Part shown: one piece after another, positions 1-10,417 of the stretch
Numbering within the stretch: the first letter of the stretch is position 1
Layout of the letters: each line of letters begins with the position of its first letter
From: Cocos nucifera
Lineage: Eukaryota; Streptophyta; Magnoliopsida; Arecales; Arecaceae
Assembly: GCA_006176705.1 (NCBI GenBank)
Contig: QRFJ01002117.1
Location: forward strand, 124,001 to 188,000
Direction: 5' to 3'
DNA length: 64,000 nucleotides
The notes under the pieces: generated by a model
Database searches by the model: none
What the model saw: the letters and a program-made list of their open reading frames with translations, nothing else
Told to the model about the DNA's origin: nothing
Program-made: the position numbers and the translations under genes

Positions 1-610
1 AAGCCATCAAGCAAAGCAACTTAAATTTTCTTCTCTTGAGTTTCATAGTATTTATTTTTCTTTAGCTTAGTATTTATTTTGGGTTTATTATATTTCAAAT
101 TTCTTGGGGTGAGAAACTTAGGTTGTTCCAAGCCTAGAGTTGGGCAATGTATTGATTTGATTAGTAAGCCCAGGTTAAAACCAATCGAGGTTGATTGTTA
201 GTCCAGAGAAAAATAATTACTTGTAAGATTTTGGTTGGTCATCCAAAAAAAATCAACTGGGTTGATTGTGAGCCCGAAAAATAATCTTATATGGTTTTGG
301 TTGGTGAGCTAGGAAAAACTAACTAGATTTGATTGTAAGTTCAAAAAATAATTAGACTATAATTCTTGTTGAGAATTATAGTTGAATTTTTAAGTAATTT
401 ACTTGGGGAGTGGACGTAGGTGCTGAGTTTGGTACCGAACCATTATAAAAGCTTGGAGTTGGTCATTGTGTTATTTATATTGCTTTCATTTTATACTTGT
501 TTATCATATTTTTTCATCAAACATACAACTTTAAAATTTAGCATAATTAGAGTTTAAATTTTTAAAATACCCAATTCATCCCCTTCTTGGGTAGCCATCC
601 ATGGGCAACA
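1..610 (+). repeat. 3' end of a copia-type LTR, truncated by the window edge
   Basis: The stretch is AT-rich and has no coding capacity. It contains three diverged tandem units of about 70 bp (near 189, 261 and 327) built around GGTTGATTGT and a following AGTCC/AGCCC. Near 405-470 it has a GGAGTGGACGTAGG and CCGAACCATTATAAAAG block. It ends in CCCAATTCATCCCCTTCTTG and GGGCAACA. From memory, this order (GTGGACGTAGG, CCGAACCA, then a pyrimidine-rich CCCAATTCA-CCCC tract just before a terminal CA) is typical of the 3' part of SIRE/Maximus-type copia LTRs. No primer site follows; Athila LTR sequence starts at once. So this is either the outer end of a 3' LTR or a solo LTR inserted in the Athila LTR. 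The lineage is tentative. Confidence 0.45.
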
Positions 611-1164
611 ACCGTCGGATCGCGCACTGGAGGCTTGAGAAATCTTATTCAAATTGGGAATTAATTTCCACCATTGGATCTTCACTTGCTAGATGATGAC
701 TGATGGATTGTACATCATTTTCCCATGGACCATCATGGACCAGACTCGTCGAGGACCATAGCCAATCAAAGCTCGCTGTGTTGGATCAAATTATCGAAAT
801 GACCCTATATGCCATGATATAATTTTTATAAAACTCTTAGGGGTCTAGGTTTGCCACATGGCATGCACCGATTGGCCATGCCTGATGAGCTAGATTGTCC
901 ACGCCTACTCCATGGACTGGCCAGTCAATCCACCATGCATCGGCTTCTTTTTATTTTTTTTTATTTCAAACTTCTAGGCTTCATAACTTTTTCATTTTAG
1001 CCTCGATTTGAGTAAAATTTATTGCGTTAGAATGTATAAATTAAGTTCTTCGCATTGATAGACTCTTTTTCTATAAAATACTAATAAAAATTATAATTTT
1101 TAAAAATAAATATTAATTAATATATGATTTAATACTATTACTTAGTAATTTATGATAATTATCA
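611..1164 (-). repeat. Truncated 3' LTR of E1
   Basis: Homologous to 6065-6628 and 8220-8785 in the same orientation. It starts (minus strand) with the palindromic terminus TGATAATTATCA at 1164 and stops abruptly at 611 against copia LTR sequence. Confidence 0.75.
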
Positions 1165-1175
1165 TACCTCCTAAC
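1165..1175 (-). other. Polypurine tract of E1
   Basis: On the minus strand, GTTAGGAGGTA lies directly before the LTR terminus, where the plus-strand primer for second-strand synthesis is expected. Confidence 0.5.
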
Positions 1176-2240
1176 TTGAGTTTTACTCATCCTCAAGTGA
1201 AAAGAGAAAAAAATAGAGATATATATATCAACTCAATAAGATGTGAAAGTTTCTTTGAAGTCATCCTAAATTTAGTTGATACCTAGTCAGAGATTTAAGA
1301 AATACATCATTGCTTAAGTGAAGAACATAAAATTTTAGAATTTTTTTTTGACCAATTTTCCATCTTTATTCTTTATATCCACTATCTTTAGTATAGACTA
1401 GAGTCTTTTTTTTTATTATTCTTTTTACAACTAGTATAATGTTTTAACTCTTAAGCTTCTTTTTGATCCTTGTAGCGAGTTTTGGCTAATGACTTCCAAA
1501 CTAGTTAGCTTTAGGACATTAAATGTTAAACACCTTTCGGACTTACTGACTCGAGTCAAATAGGCTACAAGTTAAAACTAACCATATAACAAGCTTCTTC
1601 ATATTACCCATTTTTTTATATGAATAATATTGCTTACTTAAGCAATGAAACTCGATTACTCGATGGAAGACCAATATTTAGAACTTGCCCTTTTTTATTT
1701 TTTTTATTTTTTTAATATTTTTTTATTTTTTTTGGCCATATTTTTTTACTCATACCTATACAAAATAGATTCTTTATTGAATATAAGCTAGAGAAAAAAT
1801 TTAGAATTACTCAAAAATTTATTCTATTCTAAATCTAATCATTTATTGGATTTTCTTAATAATTAGATTCTTAGTATTTTAAAAATTTTCTATACCATTA
1901 ATCAATCATCGATTAAAATGCCTAAAAAATTTTAAATTAGCACAAAATCAAGCACATAAGACTAATTATTATCATACTTGAGGACTTAAAAAAATTATTT
2001 ATCCTTTTCCCCAAACTTAATTTCCATTGTTCTTAATGGAGGAAAGAAAATAGAGTATGATAAGGAAAGAGTTCATCTGGTTTAATATTTTCTTGGCTCA
2101 GTCTTGATTTTATTTATTGTTCTTCCAACATGGGTTTGTAGTTCTCCCCCCAACTTAATCCTAAAAGAAAGATAAACTAAAAATAAAAAAAATATTAAAT
2201 GCAAAAACCTAAGTTGCCTCCCAGTAAGTGCTAAGTTTAA
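1176..2240 (-). other. Noncoding 3' region of E1 between pol remnant and LTR
   Basis: No reading frame of note. The minus strand carries TTAGCACTTACTGGGAGGCA near 2213-2232, and a G-rich AGTTGGGGGGAGAACTAC near 2135-2150. From memory, the GGGAGGCAAC motif followed by a long AT-rich stretch is characteristic of the segment just downstream of pol in Athila-like gypsy elements. A T-rich run covers 1686-1745 on the plus strand. I see no envelope-like frame. Confidence 0.5.
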
Positions 2241-3052
2241 CATTTTCAAAGTATTATCAATTTTAGTACATCCTTCAAAGTTTCAAAAAGATAAGGCCAA
2301 TCAGGAGGCCTTGTCATCATAGCAATAAAATGTTCATGCAATACTTTTTGATGGTCAGATTTAGCCCTAATCAATAAAGTATTTAAAGCAAGAATGCTAT
2401 ACCAAAGTTTAAAATTATTATAGTTTTTAGGATGATTAAGAAGGGATTGTGTTTAATGGGTTGAAATCGGGGGTTGTAGTTTAAGAATTTTTTCAACTAT
2501 AGCCTGATCTTCCATAATCCCCTTTTCAGGTCTGATATATCTAGGCATTAACTCTTCCTGATCTAAGGTATGGCACTTATTTCAAATTAATTTCAAATTT
2601 ACCTCCATATATTATTTTAATATTATAGATAAATTTTGAAGGCAATCCTCAAAAGTAGTGCCAAATATAAAAAAATTATTCATAAAATTGTTATCCCTTA
2701 TTTCAGTTATATTCTATCAAATAGCTTCTTTATGTGCTTTTAGAATATCTATGAGTTGATTTTCCTGGTTAGATATCACTGGTAGTGTGTCTGTAGGTAT
2801 GTCAAGAAGTGATTTTAATTCTAAGTCAGTTGGTAGTTCTAACAAGAAAACTATTAATGGACTAGGTGGTGGCTCAAATTTTTTAATCCATGATGGGATA
2901 ATTTTTGGATAAGGTCTATCTACTTGATCATGTACTTCTGTATTGTACCCATCGTGATCAAAATTATCCATGTTATAGTAAGCCAAATAGGGATTTAATG
3001 AATTTTGGAAAAGAATTATGGATGAAGATTTCTCTAATATGTTGTTCACTTA
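2241..3052 (-). pseudogene. pol remnant of E1: N-terminal RT linker joined to a later RT piece
   Basis: The longest open part is 3049-2717. Its C-terminal half (LELKSLLD, then DTLPVISNQE and ILKAHKEAI) matches the stretch that precedes the RT core in Athila-like polyproteins, normally followed by GWT/GWI. Here the frame stops and jumps, at about 2690-2570, to FFIFGTTFEDCLQNL and NKCH. These resemble the later RT segment with F-G-x-x-F-x-x-C-L and the conserved W-x-K-C-H. The RT core with the catalytic YxDD is therefore deleted. Beyond about 2560 the frame (with RPPDWPYLFETL) matches nothing I recognise. Broken by stops; not functional. Confidence 0.6.
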
Positions 3053-4030
3053 TGGTTCTTGGGAAGTCTCTATTAAATTCATCATCTCATCAGTTGGTTC
3101 TCCCTTCCTATTAAAAGGACTAGGTGATTTAAGGTCACTTGGAAAAGGATCCATAGGTAAGAAGGGTGATGGATTTGGTTCATCCTACCATTCTAGTTCT
3201 ATCCTATACATTTTTGCCACCTTAGTTATGTGGTCTAATAGGATCTTTTTAATTATGTAGGGTTGTTCTATGACCATATTATTTTTGAGAGTTTTATATG
3301 ATTATTCAGAAAAAGATTTTGGGACATTAAAATTTTCAGTTAGATATAGTCCCTCAAGGTCTCTCTTAGGCTAACTAAGCAACTCACTTTCACTAATGAC
3401 CATGATTAACTGATCCAATTGTATTTCTAGATGGGCAATAGCTTGGAAATTTGAATTTATAGCTTGGTAATTATAATTTATATGTTGCTCCACGTTTTGC
3501 ATGAATTTATGATGGATAGATGAATTATCAGAAGTTGATTTTATCATAATTTCTAGGCTTTTTTCTAGAGAGTTAATTCTTTGGTCCTCCAGATTGTTCA
3601 ATAGTTGATTGATAAATTCTAACTCATTTATTACTTGCTGAATCCTCTCCTCAAAAATTGACTCATTATTATTTGAAGAAGATTGATATTATGGGTAGGG
3701 CATATCATACTGTGTATCCATGAAAGTGGATTTTTGCGGCATCGAAGAAATCATTGATTGTGATTGTCACGAAAAATCTGATTGAGCCTCCCATCCTGTA
3801 TTATAGTATGAATTATTTTCTGATCTATAGGCTATTTGGGTTTGATCTTAATAATCCTGCTTGTACATATACTTAGAAAATCGGTTTGGACATCTACTTG
3901 CAAAGTGGGTGAGGCTCGAACAAATTACACAAACTTATTGTATAGGAAGAAAAGATAGACATGAAGGATTTCTATTGGCTTCTAGATGATCTAAACTATG
4001 AAACAACTCGACATAAAAATCCATCTTAGA
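3053..4030 (-). pseudogene. gag remnant of E1 with CCHC zinc knuckle
   Basis: Reading from about 4024 down, the frame shows CVICSSLTHFASRC (C-x2-C-x4-H-x4-C, near 3935-3890). Next comes a short GWEAQSDFS block resembling the GWRNHPNFSW motif that follows the knuckle in Athila/Tat-type Gag. Then, in the open segment 3601-3371, there is a helical run ending HLEIQLDQLI, which is the Gag C-terminal coiled-coil motif. The Gag N-terminal domain is missing: the knuckle region follows almost directly on the leader. Several in-frame stops are present. Same family as the plus-strand gag at 46215-47510. Confidence 0.65.
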
Positions 4031-4993
4031 TTGTTATTTATTATATTTTATTTTATTTAAAAAAAAGAAAAGGGATGAGGAGAGAGAATTCTAAAGATAA
4101 GGGTCCTAAAGAATCCTAGATCTAACGATGATAGATGAGTGTATTTTAATTAAGGTCTAAATATAATATCAAATAAGTTAAGCAAGCATGGACTCTCTAT
4201 CCTAGGGCTAACCTAAATCTAGACAGCTTCTAACTATTAAGGTTATCTTTAAGCCCTTCAAGTAAAGAATCAGCCAATCAACTGGTCAGGTAAGTATAAG
4301 ATCGGTGGAAGTCCTTCCGTTGCTTTTCTTAGACACCAAATATCTTGGTCAGGTAAGCTAATGGAATCAATTATAAAACACCTTCCTTCGGGCCTAGTCA
4401 TCTCTCAAACTGCTTGCCTAGATACCAGTTAAATTGACTAACCCTAATTCGATCCAACTTTTAGATTCCTTAACCTAATGAGCTTGAATATCCTAGGGCC
4501 AACATTTAATTGATTTTAAATTAAAAGACTTAGGTCAATGCAATATGAAGGATGGTGGTTTATGGGCTAAGAAAGGGTGATAAAATCCCCACCTTATCTT
4601 ATTTAATGGGTTGTGCCCTTAAAATTGATTATGGAGATGCTATGCAAATAAAACAAGATATCTAAATATGTTAAAAATTTATTTTTATTTTATATTTATG
4701 GTTATGCTAAATTAATTAAGTATTATGAAGTGTCCATGATTTTTTTAGGATTTATGGTTTTATCTTTTTATAAATATTTTTTAGTTTTTGATTCATTTGA
4801 TTTTGCAAAAGAAACTAAATTCAAGTGATTAAGTGTTAAGAAATAATAAATTAATAAGCTATAAAAAGGTAATAAGTTAATATTAAAGCAAGAAATTAGT
4901 TATGAAAGACAATAATAACTAAACAAAATTAAAGAGCAATAATTTTTTAATTAATTAATTAATTTTTTAATTAAAGCAACCATGCTACAATAT
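4031..4993 (-). other. 5' leader of E1
   Basis: Noncoding. It is homologous, in inverse orientation, to about 45000-45880 of E8. Shared landmarks are the CCAACCTTACACTTATC / GATAAGTAT region (4283-4320 versus 45640-45690) and the block that on one strand reads GGTGGTTTATAATTGATTC. Confidence 0.6.
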
Positions 4994-5008
4994 TCGATAA
5001 TGGCACCA
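4994..5008 (-). other. Primer-binding site of E1
   Basis: The minus strand reads TTTTTGGTGCCATTATCGA. This is a decayed version of the TTTGGCGCCGTTGCCGGGGA sequence that follows the 5' LTR in Athila/Tat-type gypsy elements. It lies 14 bases inside the LTR end. Confidence 0.6.
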
Positions 5009-5022
5009 AAAATTTGACTTCT

Positions 5023-6628
5023 TGTCATTACAGCATCAAATAAAATTTAGATCTAATTTTAATATTAAGTAGGACAGTGGTGAGTCCAGTGTCAATTTTC
5101 TTGAGAATTGAAGGTTGAGTTGCATTTAATTTAATTAAAAAAATTAAAATTTTAAATTAATTCTTAAAATAAAAGTTTGAAGTAGTAAATTAAAAAGAAT
5201 TAATTATAATTTGGTAATTTAAAAGAAAATAGCTATTTATTTAATTAAGATTTTGATTTAGAAATATTCTAAAATTTTGATTTCATCTTTAACATGATTA
5301 TGATAATTCTTTTTAATGCAAAAATTTATTATTTTTAAGAATTTAGTTATGATTATAATTTATTTTCATAGAGCATGAACTATATCTCTTGATAATGATC
5401 TATCTCTATGAAATCATAAATTATTTAATATTTTAATTCTTAAAAATTGGTAACATAGTTTTTTATTAATTTTTTTTAATATAAATTATTAAATCAAGCA
5501 TGAACTATATCTCTCGATCACAATCCATCTCCATAAGTATAGTCTATTTAAATATCGATCAATAATAAGCATGTAGAAAATAAGTGTTAAGATTGGACAA
5601 GAGAATATTTTACTCTTTGTATAAAAAAATTATAAAAATAAAGAAAAAGAAAAATACAACCATGCTTCAAGACTTCATCTTCATCCCAGAATCTCGATCT
5701 TTAGCTGCTCATGATTTGGAATTTCCTGGCTCCCGGCATCTTTAGATCACCAAAAAATAAAAAAAAGAAAAAGAAAGAAAAAAGAAAGAAGAAAGAAGAA
5801 AAGAAAGGGAAAAAAGAGAGATTTAGAGGGCTATTCCCTCTCAAAGGGGCTCTCTATTGTTTTCTAGCATACAAGTGATTAAATAGAGGAAAAATAGGAA
5901 TTTTTGAATCCTTCTTGAGCTCAAATCGGAGTCCGAATTGATTTTAATCATCTAAAATAACTTTGGCCATTGGATCTTGATCAAAGGGCCTGAAATTAAT
6001 AGAAAACTCTACCGTATATCCTCCAAGATCATTTCTGAGCCATCGGATCGAAGCCAGGATGGTTTTCGACCATCGGATCGTGCACTGGAGGCCTGAGAAA
6101 TCCTATTCAAATTGAAAATTAATTCTCACCATTGGATCTTCATCGGCTACAATGATGACCGTTGGATCGTGCATCACTATTCTTGTGGACCATCATGGAC
6201 CGAGCTCATCGAGGACCATAGCCAACCAGAGCCCGCTGTACTGGATCAAATTACCAAAATGCTCCTATATGATGCGTTATAATTTTCATAGACCTCTTAG
6301 CAATCTAGGTTTGCCACATGGCACACGTCGATTAGCCATGCCTGCTAAGCTGGACGGTCCATGCCTATTCCATGGACCGGCCGATTGGTCCACCATGCAC
6401 TGGCCTATTTTTTTTATTTTTTTATTTTAAACTTCTGGGCTTCATAATTTTTTTTCATTTTAGCTCTGATTTGAGTGAAATTTGTTGTGTTAGAACCCAT
6501 AAATCAAGCTCTTGATATTGGTAGGCTTTTTTCCTACAAAATACTAATAAAAATATTAATTTTTTTAAAATAAATATTAATTAATATATAATTTAATACT
6601 ATTATTTAGTAATTTATGATAATTATCA
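5023..6628 (-). repeat. 5' LTR of E1 (about 1.6 kb)
   Basis: Termini on the minus strand are TGATAATTATCA... and ...ATGACA. A direct-repeat homologue lies at 7157-8785, a partial one at 611-1164, and a diverged one, on the other strand, at 43127-44811. It contains a purine-rich run of GAAAGAAAAAAG type at 5750-5822, close to where transcription would start on the minus strand. The open stretch at 6152-6430 on the plus strand lies inside the LTR and is not a gene. Confidence 0.7.
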
Positions 6629-7127
6629 CAACCACTTTCCTTAGACATCAAATAATTAACCAAATGGGAGCCTCAAGTTGGACCATTGCCTAGACCATTA
6701 GTGGAGGAAAAATTCAAGATAGAATTAAAAACACTCCCCAAACACTCGAAATATGCATACCTAGGTCCTTCAGAAACCTTGCTGGTAATTATTTCAGCAG
6801 ACCTAGATCCTATACATGAGGGAGAATTATTAATTATTCTAAAGGAAAATAAAGAAGCATTAGGATGGATCATGGCTAATTTAAAGAGAATTAGTTCCTC
6901 GATTATTCAACATAGAATTTATCTATTAGAAGATGCTAAGCCAAAAAGAGATCTCCAAAGGAGATTGAACCTAGCCATGAAAGAGGTTATAAAGAAAGAA
7001 ATAATAAAACTCCTTGATAATAGAAAAATATATCCAATCTTAGATAGTTCATGGGTAAGCCTAGTACAAGTGGTATCCAAAAAGTCAAGAGTTACTGTAA
7101 TCCAAAATGATAACAATGAATTGATCC
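6629..7127 (+). pseudogene. Inverted Athila-like RT N-terminal fragment
   Basis: From about 6675 the plus strand reads, without a stop to 7127, a frame with KIELKTLPKHSKYAYLG, LLVIISADL, LKENKEALGWIMANL, RRLNLAMKEVIKKEIIKLLD, YPILDSSWVS and NNELI. These are the ordered N-terminal motifs of Athila-type reverse transcriptase: linker, then fingers up to just before the first catalytic block. After NNELI the frame should continue with PTRTV-type sequence. Instead it runs into an oppositely oriented primer-binding site. So about 0.45 kb of RT sits head-on between two minus-strand LTRs. No catalytic YxDD is present. Confidence 0.75.
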
Positions 7128-7145
7128 TTGACAATGGCATTAAAG
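7128..7145 (-). other. Primer-binding site adjoining the 7157-8785 LTR
   Basis: The minus strand reads ACTTTAATGCCATTGTCAAG, aligning with TTTTTGGTGCCATTATCGA at 4994-5012 and with the same spacing to the LTR end. Mutated but recognisable. Confidence 0.5.
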
Positions 7146-7156
7146 TTTTAACTGCT

Positions 7157-8785
7157 TGTCATTATAGCATCAAATAAAATTTAGATCCAATTTTAATATT
7201 AAATAGGATAGTGGTGAGTCCGATGTTGATTTCCTCAAGAATTGAAGACTGAGTTGCATTCAATTTAATTAAAAAATTAAAATTTTAAATTAATTTTTAA
7301 AGCAAAAATTTAAAGCAATAAATTAAAGAGAATTAATTATAATTTAGTAATTTAAAAAATAATAATTTATTTAATTAAGATTTTAAATTAATTAAAAATA
7401 TTCTAAAATTTCAAATCCATCTCTAACATGATTGTGGTAATTCTTTTTATTATAAAAATTTATTATTTTTAAGAATTTAGTTATGATTATAATTTATTTT
7501 CTTAGAGCATAAATTATATCTCTTGATAATGATCCATCTCTATGAAATCATAAATTATTCAATATTTTAATTCTTAAAAATTGGTAGCATAGCTTTTTAT
7601 TGATTTTCTCTAATATAAACTATTAAATCGAGATGGCTGTATCTCCCGATCACAATCCATCTTCATAAATATAGCTCATTTAAATATTAATCAAATGATA
7701 AGTATGTTAATATTAGTTTTCACGTATGGAGAATAAGAATTAAGATTGGACAGAAGAACAAATCATTCATTACATAAAAAAAATTATAAAAAATAAAGAA
7801 AAAAAATACAACCATGCTCGAAGACTTCATCTACATCCCAAAATTTTGATCTTTAGCTGCTCATGATTTGGAATTCTTTGGCTTCTGGCATCTTCAGATC
7901 ACCAAAAAAAAAATAAAAGAAAAGAAAAAGAAAGAAAAAAGAAAGAAGAAAGAAGAAGAAAGAGAGAAGAAAGAGGCTTGGAGGCTCTGTTTTACTCCAA
8001 AGGGGTCTCTTCATTCAGATTTGGCATAACAGGCCCTTAAATAGAGGAAAAACTAGATTTTTGAGTCCTTATCAAGATCAAATTGGAGTCCAGATTGATT
8101 TTAATTACCCAAAATAATTATGGCCATCAAATCTTGATCAAAGGGCCTGAAATCCACCTTAGATCCACTGCATATCCTCTAAGATCATTTCTAGGCTGTT
8201 GGATCAAAGCTAGGATGGTTTTCGGCCATCGGATCGCATGTAAGAAGGCTGAAAAATTCTATTCAAAATCAGAATTAATCCCCATCGTTGGATCTTCACC
8301 AGTTGTGATGATGACCATCGAATCAAGTATCACTATTCTTATGGATCATCATGGACCCGGCGCATCAAGGATCACAGCCAACCAGAGCTCGCCGTACCGG
8401 ATCAAATTATTGAAATGTCCCTATACGCCGTGATATAAATTTCATTGACCTCTTAGTAGTCTAGGTTCTCCACGTAGTGCATGCTGATTTGCCGCGTTTG
8501 CTAAGCTAGGAGGTCCGTGCCTAATCCATGGATCGGCCGATCGGTCCACTGTGCACCTATCTATTTTTTTTTGTTTTTCTTTTATTTTAAACTTCTGGGC
8601 TTCATAACTTTTTAATTTTAGCTTTGATTTGAGTAAAATTTATTGCATTAGAATCCATAAATCGATCTTTTCACATTGATAGACTTCTTTCCTACAAAAC
8701 ATTAATAAAAGCATCAATTTCTTAAAATAAACTTTAATTATTGCATATTTTAATACTTTTATTTGATAATTTATGATAATTATTA
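7157..8785 (-). repeat. Second Athila-like LTR, same orientation as E1's 5' LTR
   Basis: Homologous along its length to 5023-6628, including the purine-rich run (7905-7975) and the GGATCATCATGGACC block. The outer terminus (minus strand) is TAATAATTATCATAA at 8785, with the TG mutated to TA. It directly abuts copia protease sequence at 8786, so it marks an insertion boundary in E2 or a deletion end. The stretch 8083-8433 is open on the plus strand but lies inside the LTR and is not coding. Confidence 0.7.
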
Positions 8786-8844
8786 GTCTTCCATCTCCAA
8801 CATTTAGGAACCTCTTATCTTACTCGAATCTACTACTAACCAAC
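8786..8844 (-). pseudogene. Protease-region fragment of copia E2, left of element A
   Basis: The minus strand encodes a short piece ending FLNVGDGR, matching ILNIGDGR in the copia protease region of E6 (near 32610-32638). It is the continuation of the frame that stops at 22491 on the other side of element A. Together they show that A was inserted in a copia protease region. The flanks CCAAC (8840-8844) and CCTAC (22491-22495) are a one-mismatch 5-bp target duplication. Confidence 0.7.
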
Positions 8845-9680
8845 TATAAGCGCACCAACTAGCATCACCTCTTCCTGATACCAATTGATGTTCCATGATA
8901 TCGCTTGAATGCCAATCATCCTTAGCATCACAAGCCCCGATACCATATTGCAGAAGCTCCTGATCTTTAGCACGGATCTGAAGGAACTTGTGACGTTCTC
9001 TATGGGCAGCAAACCATCGATCCTCCATCTAGATCTGTGATGGGGCACCTCCCTCCTTGGGCTTGAGGGAGATGCCCTCTTCTCTAGGGCTTCATCAAGA
9101 ATCCTAGGACAGCAACTATAGAGAAAAGAGAAGAAGAGAGTTGAGGGAGAAAAGGTCTATATTCCATAGCATAATGAAATCCTAATACAACCTATGTATT
9201 TATACATAGCCATTAGGCCCAACCAAAAAACTCCTCAGCTAATCCAATACATGAAAGCACTCACCAAGCCCAAGTCTCACATGCTCTCATCCCCTTGATC
9301 TAATCCCAATCCATACATGAATTAGCCCTCTTAAGATCTCTCAAACTAGGTCTTAAGACCCCTAGGATCAACCCAAACCCTAGCCCAAAATAGACCCTTG
9401 CGTAACTCTGCCTGCACACTGAGCTGGCTCAATCTCAACACTGAATGCGCAGTTCTCTATTTTGTCTGTGTATTGAGACTTAGCCGATCCAGTTTTGGAT
9501 TGAGCCGACTAACCTACAGAAATTCTTCTTTCTGCAGTCTTGATTTTTTGACTTTGGTTCCTTGCTTCACTTTGAATCTCAGGTCTCCGAAGCACCAACC
9601 AAGCTCCTAGAATCCTCGGAGCCAACACCATGACTCCTTCCATGGCCTTCCAAGGCTTGGGAGCACCATAAATCCTCACA
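8845..9680 (-). repeat. 3' LTR of element A
   Basis: Homologous to 21583-22490. The minus strand begins TGTGAGGATTTATGG (at 9680) and ends GTGCGCTTATA. It lacks about 70 bases present in the 5' LTR around 22170-22240, between two short CACTGA repeats. Confidence 0.75.
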
Positions 9681-10417
9681 ATCTCTACCTTGGTGCCCCA
9701 AGCCTTGGCAAATCCCTCGGCAATGCCCTCCTACACGATCACACTATCCCTGCGCACTCGACAGCATCTATGCAAACATCACCTCCGTCCATCCTCTTCA
9801 GTTGTTGTGCACCCTTGAGGCCTTTGGGATGACCGCCTCCATCGCTGAAGACCTTGGCTTGCACCTTTGCACCATCCTAAAATTGTAGGATCCCTTCTGC
9901 TTAGCAGCTGCATCACTTTTTTTGGACTTTCCTAGAAATCATGCAATGTTCCTTTACCAATACTCGCCGCATATCTTGATACTCCACCTGACACTGTCTC
10001 CTTAGAGCCACACCTATCTCCCTGCACAATCCTCTCCACTTGGATCTGTATAACTCCAGCACTAGTGCTGGAATATAGATCCTCCCTTTGCACTCCTCTG
10101 CTCTGAACCCATGTCATAGCTTCCTCCACCCATGAAGGCACCTCTTCAGAGCTCCACCTATATTCGAAGTCCATCTGATACCGTAGAAGCTGACTCTGTC
10201 ATCGAGTCCCTCGAGACCAACCACTCAATGCTGCACTACTAAGCCTACCGCAGCACCTCGAATACCGTCACTACCCCTTCGATCCCTCCATGCTCCGTGG
10301 ACCCCTTCGAAGCCATCTTAGATACCTATGCAATCCACAGGCACCTCCGAAACCCAAGAGCCCATCCAACTCTTCTAAATCCAGCGACTGAACCCTAGGA
10401 AATTCAACCCTAGTCCT
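9681..10417 (-). other. Interior of element A, 3' part
   Basis: The minus-strand frame is open at 10174-9932 (80 residues) and again at 10456-10271, but I recognise no domain in it. The sequence adjoining the LTR (minus strand CACCAAGGTAGAGAT) would serve as a weak purine tract. The last five bases, GTCCT (10413-10417), are the left copy of the target duplication of B. Confidence 0.5.

Larger units (their letters stand above)
611..6628 (-). mobile_element. Athila-like Ty3-gypsy retrotransposon E1, 3' LTR truncated, interior reduced
   Basis: Read on the minus strand, the order is: 5' LTR (6628-5023), primer site (about 5008-4994), long leader, gag remnant with a CCHC knuckle, pol remnant, a noncoding 3' region, a short purine tract and a truncated 3' LTR (1164-611). 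The two LTR segments are clearly homologous: both contain the conserved block around CCATGGACC and GGTTTGCCACATGGCA. They also share the terminal palindrome TGATAATTATCA. The interior is only about 3.9 kb, far below the 8-10 kb I would expect of autonomous Athila elements, and RT, RNase H and integrase are mostly missing. The copy is therefore a deletion derivative. The 3' LTR is cut at 610/611 by a copia LTR end. Confidence 0.75.
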
